From contig JAJRDC010000293.1 in assembly GCA_028678635.1 (NCBI GenBank), positions 1-30,854 on the forward strand: DNA of 30,854 nt. Direction: 5' to 3'. Made by a program: the position numbers and the translations under genes. The stretch is from Methanomicrobiales archaeon (GTDB taxonomy: Archaea; Halobacteriota; Methanomicrobia; Methanomicrobiales; JACTUA01). Below are positions 7,913 through 15,521 of the stretch, in pieces. Positions within the stretch are counted from its first letter, which is position 1, and every line of letters starts with the position of its first letter. Below the pieces are notes generated by a model. It did no database searches. It had not been told where the DNA came from and saw only the letters and a program-made list of their open reading frames with translations.

Positions 7913-8767
7913 TCAGGGTCCTTTCACCAGGTGGCAGAGGTAGAACCGAATGAAGCACCCGCAGAACATATCCCGTTCCAGGAAACGCCAGAGGGGAATG
8001 ATGATCCGCCCCCGCAGGGTTCTCCCTTCGATCACCGTGGCAACCCGGGTCCGTTCAATGGTGAACGGGGTGTGGGTGGCGATCCGGCGCAGGTCGTCGG
8101 GATTGAACTCGAAGATGTGGTGCTGGTGGACGGGTTTCGTGGGATCATAGAGCCGGGGATGGATCTCCGTCCTTGTGACGTACGGGACAGAGAGGATCAG
8201 GGAACCGGAGGTGACCCGGGCTGCCTCGTTGAGCATCCGGATGGGATTGGGGACATGCTCCAGGGTCTCGAAGAGAAGGAGCACCGGGAGGGAACCGTCC
8301 CGGAAGGGCAGGTGCTCGATGTCGGCACGGATGGCATCCAGACCCTTCCCGTGGAGGATCGCGACGGCTTTCCCGCTGATGTTCACGCTGATGCCGTTTT
8401 TCCCCATGGACCGGAGGAAGATCCCGTTCGTGTCCCCCAGATCCGCCATCTGTCCGGCCGGCCGGCCCGCGAGGCACTCCCGGATGAAGAGGATCCGGTC
8501 GACGGTGAAGCTGCGGACCACCGTCTGGAGGCCCCTGTCCTCCAGGTCGATGTCCCCGAAGTGGCTCCGGTCGTCCTCGGCGCTGACCAGCTGCCGGGCC
8601 GGCTCATCCAGCAGGCGGAGCTTCTCGGCCAGGATCAGGGATGCGTTCTCGTCCATGACAGAGGAGAGCCAGCGGTGGGGGTCCACTCCCATGAGGCGGA
8701 AGAGGGATCGTCCGGCCGCCACAACGGTGGTGCGGATCAGGGTGAAGTGGCCGGGACCGTCTCCCAT
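7913..8767 (-). CDS. class I SAM-dependent methyltransferase (type 11-like)
   Basis: 284-residue methyltransferase. The SAM-binding fold is recognisable from motif I, here MADLGDTNGIFLRS (about residues 107-120, a degenerate version of DxGxGxG), IRADIEHLPFRDGSLPVLLLFETLEHVPNP as motifs II/III, and GSLILSVPYVTR after it. The N-terminal ~100 residues (MGVDPHRWLSSVMDENASL) are not a known domain to me. The C-terminal end, RGRIIIPLWRFLERDMFCGCFIRFYLCH, is partly hydrophobic and may contact the membrane. It probably methylates a sugar hydroxyl or amine of the glycan. It is divergent to the epimerase at 8950 and lies 87 bp upstream of the radical SAM start, which has its own TATA box. Confidence 0.75.
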   Translation of the reverse strand: MGDGPGHFTLIRTTVVAAGRSLFRLMGVDPHRWLSSVMDENASLILAEKLRLLDEPARQLVSAEDDRSHFGDIDLEDRGLQTVVRSFTVDRILFIRECLAGRPAGQMADLGDTNGIFLRSMGKNGISVNISGKAVAILHGKGLDAIRADIEHLPFRDGSLPVLLLFETLEHVPNPIRMLNEAARVTSGSLILSVPYVTRTEIHPRLYDPTKPVHQHHIFEFNPDDLRRIATHTPFTIERTRVATVIEGRTLRGRIIIPLWRFLERDMFCGCFIRFYLCHLVKGP

Positions 8768-8877
8768 GGTTCTCGGGAAGAGCGTGGGCGGGTGCAGCTG
8801 ATAATCACTTCGATGCCCAGCCCAGGGCTGGATTCCGCCGTTCCCGCAGATTCCGGGGTTTTCACTCCCGAGTCCGG

Positions 8878-8889
8878 AAAGTATAATAG
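8878..8889 (+). promoter_or_regulatory. TATA-like element upstream of the epimerase gene
   Basis: AAAGTATAATAG lies about 61 bp before ATG 8950, within the 182-bp divergent gap 8768-8949. A start site near 8910 would give a leader of about 40 nt. A short inverted repeat, TTCCGG (8851-8856) and CCGGAA (8874-8879), abuts it. I see no equally good box for the minus-strand methyltransferase. Confidence 0.4.
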
Positions 8890-8949
8890 CCGATCTCTCA
8901 CATCTGATACCATCGTGGATTTTCCCACACGGGAGTGGCGGTTGGTTTC

Positions 8950-9897
8950 ATGCATGTACTGATCACCGGCGGTGCAGGATTCATTGGCTCCCACATTGCG
9001 CACCGGCTGCTGGGGGAAGGGAATGAGGTCACCATCCTGGATAACCTCTCCACCGGATTCCGCGAGAACATTCCTGCCGGGGCCCGGTTCCTCCCCCTGG
9101 ACCTCTCGGACGAGTCCTTTGTCGGTGGCCTCCGGGACGTGAAGGCCGATTGCGTCATCCACATGGCCGCCCAGTCTTCCGGCGAGATCTCCTTCGACAA
9201 CCCTGCCTATGACCTGAAGACAAATACCCTGGGGACGCTCCTCATTCTGAAATGGTCCCTGGACCATGGCGTGGGGAAATTCATCTTCACCTCATCCATG
9301 ACAGCCTACGGGGACGGGACCTCCACGGCCCGGGTGGAGACCGACCCGGTGCGGCCCAAATCCTTCTACGGTGTCGGGAAGGCCGCCTCCGAGTACTACA
9401 TCAACATCTTCGCTGACATGGGCCTGGACACCACCATCTTCCGGCTCTTCAACATCTATGGCCCTGGCCAGAACATGGAGAACCTGAGGCAGGGGATGGT
9501 CAGTATCTACATGGCCTACATCGCCCAGAACCAGCCCATCCTCGTGAAAGGCCCCCTGGACCGGTTCCGGGACTTCGTGTACATCGATGACGTGATGCGG
9601 GCCATCGACCTGGCCCTGAAGAATCCCCGGTCCCGGGGAGGGACCTTCAATGTCTGCACGGGGAGGAAAGTGCTGGTCAGCGAGCTCCTGGACATCATCA
9701 CCGAGGCCTTCGGCCACCGCCGGGGCACCTACCCCATCACCATCGGTCCCCGGACACCCCGGGACCAGGACGGCGTCTTTGGTTCGTACGACCTGATCCG
9801 GAGCCGGCTGGGATGGGAACCGACCGTCACCCTGGAGGAGGGCGTGGCACGGATGGCCGGGTGGGTGAAGGAGTACTACCGGAAGAAGGGCCGGTAG
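8950..9897 (+). CDS. NAD-dependent epimerase, UDP-glucose 4-epimerase-like extended SDR
   Basis: 315-residue extended SDR from ATG 8950 (MHVLITGGAGFIGSHI). The frame is open from GTG 8935, but the added MAVGF is not family-like. GGAGFIG is at residues 7-13, SSMTAYG at 115-121 and Y140-GVG-K144 is the YxxxK pair; RLFNIYGPGQN and FRDFVYIDDV are typical of GalE/WbpP-type UDP-hexose 4-epimerases. It would interconvert a UDP-glucose or UDP-GlcNAc type sugar with its C4 epimer for glycan assembly. It is first in a plus-strand trio followed 28 bp later by an acyltransferase and then a GT-like gene. Substrate assignment beyond a UDP-hexose is not possible by eye. Confidence 0.82.
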   Translation: MHVLITGGAGFIGSHIAHRLLGEGNEVTILDNLSTGFRENIPAGARFLPLDLSDESFVGGLRDVKADCVIHMAAQSSGEISFDNPAYDLKTNTLGTLLILKWSLDHGVGKFIFTSSMTAYGDGTSTARVETDPVRPKSFYGVGKAASEYYINIFADMGLDTTIFRLFNIYGPGQNMENLRQGMVSIYMAYIAQNQPILVKGPLDRFRDFVYIDDVMRAIDLALKNPRSRGGTFNVCTGRKVLVSELLDIITEAFGHRRGTYPITIGPRTPRDQDGVFGSYDLIRSRLGWEPTVTLEEGVARMAGWVKEYYRKKGR

Positions 9898-9925
9898 GGG
9901 GTGACCCGCGGCAGCGGGGATCGGC

Positions 9926-10465
9926 ATGGGGATCAGGACATTCCTGGGCGAGGTGGCGGAACAGGTGGTCACGGTGCTCCCTGACAGCCGGACGGGGATC
10001 CGGCTCAGGTGCCGGTACTGGACCCGCCGCCTGGCAGCGGGATCTGCCCCCCGCACCATCGGGAAGTTCTCCATTCTGAAGAGGCCGGAGCGGATCTTCA
10101 TCGGTGCCTCGGTGATCAACAACTTCGTTACCCTGGATGCCACCTACGGTGAGGGGATCCGGGTGGGTGACCAGGTCCTGATCGGGCCCTATTCTCTCGT
10201 GGTCTCCTATGACCACGAATTCTCGGACCCTGCCCGCCCCATCCGGGAGCAGGAGTGCCGGGGGGGCCGGGTCTCGATAGAGGACGATGTCTGGATCGGC
10301 GCCCACTGCGTGATCACCCGGGATGTGACCATTGGCAGGGGGAGTGTCATCGGGGCAGGGTCTGTCGTGACCCGCGATATCCCCCCCGGTTCCATTGCCC
10401 ATGGATCGCCGGCGCGGGTGGTGGGGCAGCGGGGCAGTGCGGGCGGAGAGGGCCCGGCGCCCTGA
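9926..10465 (+). CDS. hexapeptide-repeat O-acyltransferase (LacA/Maa/CatB-like)
   Basis: 179-residue left-handed beta-helix acyltransferase. Imperfect hexapeptides run from about residue 55 to 155 (IFIGAS, IRVGDQVLIGP, VSIEDDVWIGAH, VTIGRGSVIGAGSVV), ending in the family's IPPGSIAHGSPARVV. The loop SYDHEF (95-100) carries His97, at the place of the catalytic His of maltose/galactoside acetyltransferases. It would acetylate a sugar hydroxyl using acetyl-CoA and should act as a trimer. GGGGATCGGC just before the ATG contains a likely ribosome site. The last ~12 residues (GSAGGEGPAP) look like non-conserved tail. It lies between the epimerase and a GT-like gene, which suggests tailoring of the same glycan unit. 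Confidence 0.85.
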   Translation: MGIRTFLGEVAEQVVTVLPDSRTGIRLRCRYWTRRLAAGSAPRTIGKFSILKRPERIFIGASVINNFVTLDATYGEGIRVGDQVLIGPYSLVVSYDHEFSDPARPIREQECRGGRVSIEDDVWIGAHCVITRDVTIGRGSVIGAGSVVTRDIPPGSIAHGSPARVVGQRGSAGGEGPAP

Positions 10466-10512
10466 AAAGCGATGGCCGCAGAACCCGGGCACCGGCGGGA
10501 GGGATCGCACCG

Positions 10513-11787
10513 ATGCATGGCGTGACCACGATTATCTTTCTCTGGGAGGCCGCCTTCACGGAGCGGGACCACCGGCGGATGGGGATCGATACCCTCACCC
10601 GAGCCGGTTACCGGGCCGAGATCTGGAACCTCTCCCCCCTCCTTCACAGGACACCCGGGGGTGTCTACCGGCCGGGGGACGGGGCCACCCCGGTGGTCCG
10701 TTCCTTCCGGACCCGGCGGGAGGTGGAGGAGGCGGTCGCCGGCCTGGACAGATCATGCCTCGTCAACTGCTTCATCGGCTTCACCGCGGCAACCGCGTTC
10801 ATCTACCGGGCCCTCTCCCGGGCCCGGGTGCGCTACGCGGTCCCGTCCTTTAACGCGCTCCCGGAACTCCTGCCCGGGAAGGCGCCGGACGTGGGCAGGA
10901 CCCTCTCCCGGATCCTCCATAACCTTTCCGGCCTCTCGGTCCGGAAGTATCCCGACGCGGTCCTCACCTCGCTCCTGCGGAGGCACTACCGCCTGGCAGG
11001 GATCGCCCCCGCGGACATCCTGCTGGCCGGCGGGGTGAAGCCGGTCCGGTACACGGCCTACCCGGTGGGGCCCGGGACCCGCACCGTCTGGCTCCACGCC
11101 ATGGACTACGACATCTACCGGGCCCTGCGGGACCGGCCCTTCGCCCCCACGGACCATACGGCGGTCTTCATCGACGGCTACGATTTCCACCACCCCGATA
11201 TCGCCCGGAGCGGCGAGGCCCCCTACCCCTGGGCGGATGACTACTACCGCCGCCTCCGGGCCTTCTTCACCTTCCTGGAGGAGACCCGCGGGGCCAGGAT
11301 CGTGGTGGCTGCCCATCCGCTCTCAGAGTACCCGGATCCTGAACGGATCTTCGGGAAACGGCCGGTGATCCGGGGCAGGACGCCGGAGCTGATCCAGGAG
11401 TCGCAGTTCACGATCCTGCATGCCAGTACCGCGGTGAACTTTGCCGTCCTCTTCCGGAAGCCCGTCCTCTTCCTCACCGACGAGGACTACCGGCGGCACA
11501 TCCTGGGGCCCATGATCGAGACCATGGCGGAGCGGCTGGGCCGGCCCCTGATCCGCCTGGACCGGCCTGAGACCTTCCCCCTGGCAGACAGCCTTGCCAT
11601 CGATCCCGAACGCTACCGCTGGTACCAGCACGATTACCTGAAGAAGGAGGGTTCCCCGGACCTCCCCTTCTGGGACATCTATCTCCGGGCCATCAGGGAA
11701 CAGAACGGGGAGGGTCCCCCGGCAGATCCGCGGGGACCACCAGCGACCGGATCAGCGGGGGATTCACCGGGCCGAACAGGCCGGTGA
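10513..11787 (+). CDS. GT-B-like putative glycan transferase, unassigned
   Basis: 424-residue protein that I cannot place in a named family. The start at 10513 (MHGVTTIIFLWEAAF) follows GGGAGGG at a proper spacing; the upstream open frame overlaps the acyltransferase gene and is not used. The C-terminal half has ILHASTAVNFAVLFRKPVLFLTDED, the HxST...A...KPV pattern found in GT-B enzymes that build capsules, such as polysialyl- and glycerophosphotransferases. VVAAHPLSEYP before it is also GT-B-like. A glycan or nonulosonate transferase role is a context inference. No membrane helix or signal peptide is visible. The last ~25 residues (Gly/Pro/Arg-rich) are read from the strand opposite the next gene, which this frame overlaps by 95 bp. 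Confidence 0.65.
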   Translation: MHGVTTIIFLWEAAFTERDHRRMGIDTLTRAGYRAEIWNLSPLLHRTPGGVYRPGDGATPVVRSFRTRREVEEAVAGLDRSCLVNCFIGFTAATAFIYRALSRARVRYAVPSFNALPELLPGKAPDVGRTLSRILHNLSGLSVRKYPDAVLTSLLRRHYRLAGIAPADILLAGGVKPVRYTAYPVGPGTRTVWLHAMDYDIYRALRDRPFAPTDHTAVFIDGYDFHHPDIARSGEAPYPWADDYYRRLRAFFTFLEETRGARIVVAAHPLSEYPDPERIFGKRPVIRGRTPELIQESQFTILHASTAVNFAVLFRKPVLFLTDEDYRRHILGPMIETMAERLGRPLIRLDRPETFPLADSLAIDPERYRWYQHDYLKKEGSPDLPFWDIYLRAIREQNGEGPPADPRGPPATGSAGDSPGRTGR

Positions 11788-13561
11788 TGTACTCCCTGAC
11801 CTCCCTGAGGTCCGTCTCCGGGTGCTCCAGGAGATCCTTTGCCACGGCCCGGAGTTCCTCCGGTGAGCTGACGGAAGGGACACCGGGTACATTCTCGAAG
11901 ATGTTGATGTCAATGGTGCAGTCGGATTTCACGTGGATCACGGGGATTCCCCTTGCAGCCGCCTCGACCGCCATCGTGGACTCCGTGTAGAGGAGGAGGC
12001 CGGCCGCGTCCAGCAGGTCCTGGGGAGGCCCGTCGGCAAGGGAGAAGTGTGGCGGGAGAGGAGGGACCCGGCCCTCCAGGTAGCGGAACGGCAGGGTGGG
12101 GTGGCACTTGATCCGGACCGGAAGATCCGTATCCTCCCGGAACGCGAGGACAGCCTTCGTCACCAGCTCGATGGTCCTCGGGATACTCACGGAACCGGCC
12201 AGGACAACGGTCCTCCCCTGCACCGGACGGGCCTGTCCCTGGTCGGGGATTCCCCCGTAGCGGAGGGCCCCGCCCACCCGGATCCGGTCCGGCGGGAACC
12301 CGGCCGCGGCAAGGACCCGGCGGGACTCCTCGCCGTTTGCAAGAATCAGGTCCGGGAGGGGTGTGCAGGGCTCCTCCCGCCGCGAGTAGCTGTAGGAGAA
12401 GTTGTTGGCATTGACGATGGCGTGGGCATACCCGACGGTACGGATGCCGGGCCGTCCCTCCCGGATGCCGGCGAGGATGCATTTCTCCCAGATCTGGTTC
12501 TCGAAGGTGTACACGAAGGCGCCTATGGGGGTGGAGGCGGCCAGGCGGCGCCCCGCCAGGAAACCGAGGTACGACTGGGCCTGCCGGGTGGTGGCGGCAT
12601 CGGCAGCCATGTCCTCGGCAATAAGGGGACCGGCCGGGATCCCTTCCAGCGGGGGGACCGTGCCCAGGCCCCGGTACGATTCCCGTGCGGCCCGGATCGC
12701 CTCCACGATATCGATCGGCATATTGAAGTACTCCTGGAGGACGTGGTCCCGGTCCTGGAGCCGTCGCAGATGGAGGAGGGCCGGCAGGTAGCCCATGGTG
12801 GGAAGCACGTCAATCAGGTAGCAGCAGGGCGCCGCCGTTGAGAGAATGGGAACCAGCTCCCCGTAGAAGATATCCCAGTAGGATCCGGATGTCCGGAACG
12901 ATCGCCGGTCCGTCCACGCGTGGAGGTACACCGTGCCGGGCCGTCCCCCGGCCCCTGCCGGGACCAGGCGGTGGTAGAGGCGGGCCAGGAGGATCCTCCC
13001 CAGGTAACGCATGGCGAACCACCCATGCCGGGCGGCACCGGTGAGGCCGGGATGGATCCTGCCGAGCAGGGGATGAGGGAACTGACCCTCGCACCGGACG
13101 TCCCCGTATCCCTGTCCCGCCAGGGCACCGGCGAGGGCCTCGCGGATCCCGGGGGAACCGCAGACCACGACAACGGTGCCTGTGGCCTTCCCCAGCTGCT
13201 CCCGGCAGGCGGCGATGGAGCAGAAGGAGAGGTAGAAGGACGAGGCGAAGGGATTCTTCTCCGAGAGGGACGAGAGGAGCCAGGGGAGGGAACAGGGTTG
13301 GGGCGAGAGTCCCCCGATGAAGTCAACGTACGCCTGCCGGTGGCGGCGGGCCGTCTCCTGCAGCGTGGCGGTGATCCCGATCCTGGGAACCGACGGACCG
13401 AAGGCCTCCTGCATCCGGTAGGCCGCCACCGGATCGCCGCCCAGGTACATCCACCCGGCAGGGCGCCCCCCGGTGGAACCGTCAGCGATGCGGCGGACCA
13501 GGGATGGGTGCGGGGGGATCAAAAGAATCGTGGACGGGGCCTTCCCGCTGCCATCGGTCAT
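11693..13561 (-). CDS. surface-carbohydrate biosynthesis protein, GT-B-like
   Basis: 622 residues from ATG 13559-13561 (MTDGSGKAPSTILLIPPHP). The frame is open to 14299, but that part lies opposite the dehydrogenase gene. The middle carries YTFENQIWEK (351-360) followed by GYAHAIVNANNFSYSYSRREE and PDLILANGEESRRVL. This resembles large surface-carbohydrate proteins of O-antigen loci, a recollection without a search. The C-terminus has IKCHPTLPFRYLEG and LLLYTESTMAVEAAARGIPV, typical of the donor-binding half of GT-B enzymes. It is probably a cytoplasmic transferase for an acidic sugar. It stands alone on the minus strand, divergent to the ulosonate operon and sharing its 118-bp promoter region. 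Its 3' end overlaps the convergent gene by 95 bp. Confidence 0.7.
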   Translation of the reverse strand: MTDGSGKAPSTILLIPPHPSLVRRIADGSTGGRPAGWMYLGGDPVAAYRMQEAFGPSVPRIGITATLQETARRHRQAYVDFIGGLSPQPCSLPWLLSSLSEKNPFASSFYLSFCSIAACREQLGKATGTVVVVCGSPGIREALAGALAGQGYGDVRCEGQFPHPLLGRIHPGLTGAARHGWFAMRYLGRILLARLYHRLVPAGAGGRPGTVYLHAWTDRRSFRTSGSYWDIFYGELVPILSTAAPCCYLIDVLPTMGYLPALLHLRRLQDRDHVLQEYFNMPIDIVEAIRAARESYRGLGTVPPLEGIPAGPLIAEDMAADAATTRQAQSYLGFLAGRRLAASTPIGAFVYTFENQIWEKCILAGIREGRPGIRTVGYAHAIVNANNFSYSYSRREEPCTPLPDLILANGEESRRVLAAAGFPPDRIRVGGALRYGGIPDQGQARPVQGRTVVLAGSVSIPRTIELVTKAVLAFREDTDLPVRIKCHPTLPFRYLEGRVPPLPPHFSLADGPPQDLLDAAGLLLYTESTMAVEAAARGIPVIHVKSDCTIDINIFENVPGVPSVSSPEELRAVAKDLLEHPETDLREVREYITGLFGPVNPPLIRSLVVPADLPGDPPRSVP

Positions 13562-13592
13562 TGCCAGGTTCCCGTTTGCTCCAGTGTGGACC

Positions 13593-13609
13593 GTATTTCT
13601 ACTAAAACC
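13593..13609. promoter_or_regulatory. AT-rich promoter-like patch between divergent genes
   Basis: GTATTTCTACTAAAACC is the only AT-rich stretch in the GC-rich 118-bp gap 13562-13679. Read on the minus strand, TTTTAGTAGAAATAC lies 32-48 bp before the ATG at 13561, a suitable distance for a TATA box and a short leader. It could also serve the plus-strand operon at 13680 with a leader of about 50 nt. The match to the TATA consensus is weak. Confidence 0.3.
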
Positions 13610-13618
13610 TTCCCGGAC

Positions 13619-13648
13619 GGGGATAACCCCCCGGGGAAGGGGATAACC
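13619..13648. repeat. direct repeat GGGGATAACC, 20-bp period, in divergent promoter gap
   Basis: Two exact copies of GGGGATAACC at 13619-13628 and 13639-13648, with a 20-bp centre-to-centre distance (about two helical turns). They lie upstream of the nine-gene ulosonate operon and of the divergent gene at 13561. The arrangement would suit a dimeric regulator binding one face of the helix, but no regulator gene is in the window. Confidence 0.35.
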
Positions 13649-13679
13649 ATCAAGAGGGCAGCAAGGAAAACCTATTGCC

Positions 13680-14612
13680 ATGGGAAAACCCGGAATCGCG
13701 GTTACCATCCGTTCCTTCGGGTCCGGGGGCCGGGCCCCGGGGCGCCTCAGGGACCGGGCCTCCATCCTCTTCTGCAACACCTCGGGGCGACGGCTCACCG
13801 AGGACGGACTGATCCGGGCCCTCCAGGGTGCGGAGGGGGTCATCGCCGGGACAGAGCCGTTCACCCGCCGGGTGCTGGAATCGTCGCCGTCCCTCCGGGC
13901 CATCTCCCGGGTGGGATCCGGGACCGACTCCATTGACCTGGCCGCGGCCCGGGAACGGGGGATCGCCGTCCTCGTTACCCGGGATGCACCGGTCCATGCC
14001 GTTGCGGAGCATACCCTAGCCATCATGCTGGCCTGCCTGAAGCAGATCCCCCGGCGGGACCGAGCCATGAGGGACGGGAAGGAGATCGGGGACCCGGGCG
14101 GCATGCTGGAGGGGCGTTCCGTCGGCATCATCGGCCTTGGCCGGATAGGCCGGCAGGTGGTTCGGCTCCTGGAACCCTTCGGCTGCCGGATCCTGTACCA
14201 CGACATTGCCCCGCCGCCGGAAACGGGGCCTGCGTGGGAGCGGAAGGAGCTGCTCCGGGACCTGCTGGCGCAGTCGGATATCGTTTCCCTCCACGCCACG
14301 GCGCCGGCGTCAGGAAAGCCTATACTGGATGAGGAAGCATTTCATTCTATCAAGCCGGGAGTGATCATCATCAACACCGCCCGTGGTTCCCTGATCGATG
14401 AGGATGCCCTCCTCCGTGCCATTCGCAATGGTACCGTTGCCGGTGCAGGCCTCGACGTATTCCAGTCCGAGCCGTACCGGGGTCCCCTGCTGGCCTGCCC
14501 CCAGGTCATCGCCACACCCCACGTGGCATCGAACACAGTTGAATCCCGGGCCGCAATGGAGGACGAGGCGGTGGAGCACCTGCTCTCGGCCCTGGAGGGA
14601 AGAGGACGATGA
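13680..14612 (+). CDS. D-isomer-specific 2-hydroxyacid dehydrogenase (SerA/glycerate dehydrogenase-like)
   Basis: 310-residue NAD-dependent dehydrogenase that would interconvert a 2-keto acid and a D-2-hydroxy acid. The NAD motif GLGRIG is at residues 152-157. The catalytic triad is visible: R235 in NTARGSLID, E264 in FQSEPY and H281 in ATPHVASN. RVGSGTDSIDLAAARERGI is also family-typical. It lacks the C-terminal ACT domain of full serine-pathway SerA, so it is a short form. The start ATG 13680 is the first in frame after the divergent gap. Its stop overlaps the next ATG (ATGA 14609-14612). As first gene of an operon with a pyruvate aldolase and a CMP-ulosonate synthetase, it may act on a hydroxyacid or ketoacid intermediate rather than on serine synthesis; that is inference. 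Confidence 0.85.
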   Translation: MGKPGIAVTIRSFGSGGRAPGRLRDRASILFCNTSGRRLTEDGLIRALQGAEGVIAGTEPFTRRVLESSPSLRAISRVGSGTDSIDLAAARERGIAVLVTRDAPVHAVAEHTLAIMLACLKQIPRRDRAMRDGKEIGDPGGMLEGRSVGIIGLGRIGRQVVRLLEPFGCRILYHDIAPPPETGPAWERKELLRDLLAQSDIVSLHATAPASGKPILDEEAFHSIKPGVIIINTARGSLIDEDALLRAIRNGTVAGAGLDVFQSEPYRGPLLACPQVIATPHVASNTVESRAAMEDEAVEHLLSALEGRGR

Positions 14613-15517
14613 GGGCCTTCGTGAGCGGGGGTGCCGGCTTCCTGGGGCGGTACCTGGTGAAGGAACTGCTGGAGCAGGGATTCGAGACGGTCCTCTATGA
14701 CAGGGCCCCGCCGGACCCCCGGTCCTTGAATGGCGAGGTCTTCTCCCGTGCGGAGTTCGTGAAGGGGGACATCCTGGACACGGACCACCTCAGGGAGGCC
14801 ATGGAGGGATCCGACCTGGTCTTCCACACGGCAGCCATCGCCGAGATCGACCGGGCGAAGACGATGCCTGTCACCACGATGGAGGTGAACGTGGTGGGGA
14901 CCACCCACTGCCTCCAGTCGGCCCTGGACTGCGGCGTCCGGCGGTTCCTCTTCGCGAGTTCCGTCTACGTCTCCGGCAACCGGGGATCGTTCTACCGGAT
15001 CTCAAAGCAGACCGGTGAATCCCTCTGCAAGTCCTACCAGGAGGAGTTCGGGCTGGAGTACACGATCCTCCGGTACGGGAGCCTCTACGGGAGGGAGGCC
15101 AACCACTGGAACTTCATCAACACCGTCTGCCGGGAGCTCCTGACCTCGGGGAAGTTCCACTACGAGAGCTCCCCGGAGGCGGTGCGGGAGTACATCCACA
15201 TCAACGATGCCGCCCGGGAGACGGTCCGCATCGCACAGGACCCCGCCTGTGCCAACAAAGCTGTCCTCCTCACCGGCCACCAGCGGATGAAGATGAAGGA
15301 GTTCTTCGACATGGTGGAGGAGATCCTCGGCCGGAAGATCACCGTCACCTATGCCCGGTCCTCCCGGCAGCACTACATCCGCACCCCCTACGCCTTCACC
15401 GCTGACGTGCCCCTCCGGTACAACCTCCCCACGTACGTGGACATCAGCGAGGGGATTCTGGACTGCTTCAAGGAGGTCCAGAAAGAGCTGGACCAGGAAG
15501 CACAGGGGGAGGGCTGA
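14609..15517 (+). CDS. NAD-dependent epimerase/dehydratase, extended SDR
   Basis: 302-residue extended SDR. GGAGFLG is at residues 7-13, FASSVYVSG at 116-123 and Y129-RIS-K133 is the YxxxK pair. The C-terminal substrate part (REYIHINDAARETVRIA, VLLTGHQRMKMKEFFDMVEEILGR) is of the sugar-nucleotide epimerase type. It is coupled to the preceding dehydrogenase by a 4-nt overlap and ends 4 bp before the aldolase gene. Its place between these genes suggests it modifies the aldose that the aldolase would use, or the keto sugar it makes. The substrate is not predictable by eye; I did not find a subfamily signature for a specific sugar. Confidence 0.8.
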   Translation: MRAFVSGGAGFLGRYLVKELLEQGFETVLYDRAPPDPRSLNGEVFSRAEFVKGDILDTDHLREAMEGSDLVFHTAAIAEIDRAKTMPVTTMEVNVVGTTHCLQSALDCGVRRFLFASSVYVSGNRGSFYRISKQTGESLCKSYQEEFGLEYTILRYGSLYGREANHWNFINTVCRELLTSGKFHYESSPEAVREYIHINDAARETVRIAQDPACANKAVLLTGHQRMKMKEFFDMVEEILGRKITVTYARSSRQHYIRTPYAFTADVPLRYNLPTYVDISEGILDCFKEVQKELDQEAQGEG

Positions 15518-15521
15518 CGCC

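Noticed and set aside
13562..14299. Extension of the 622-residue minus-strand gene to an 868-codon frame
   Set aside because: The added part lies wholly opposite the hydroxyacid dehydrogenase and the promoter gap, and is Arg/Ser/Pro-rich; ATG 13561 starts the plausible protein.
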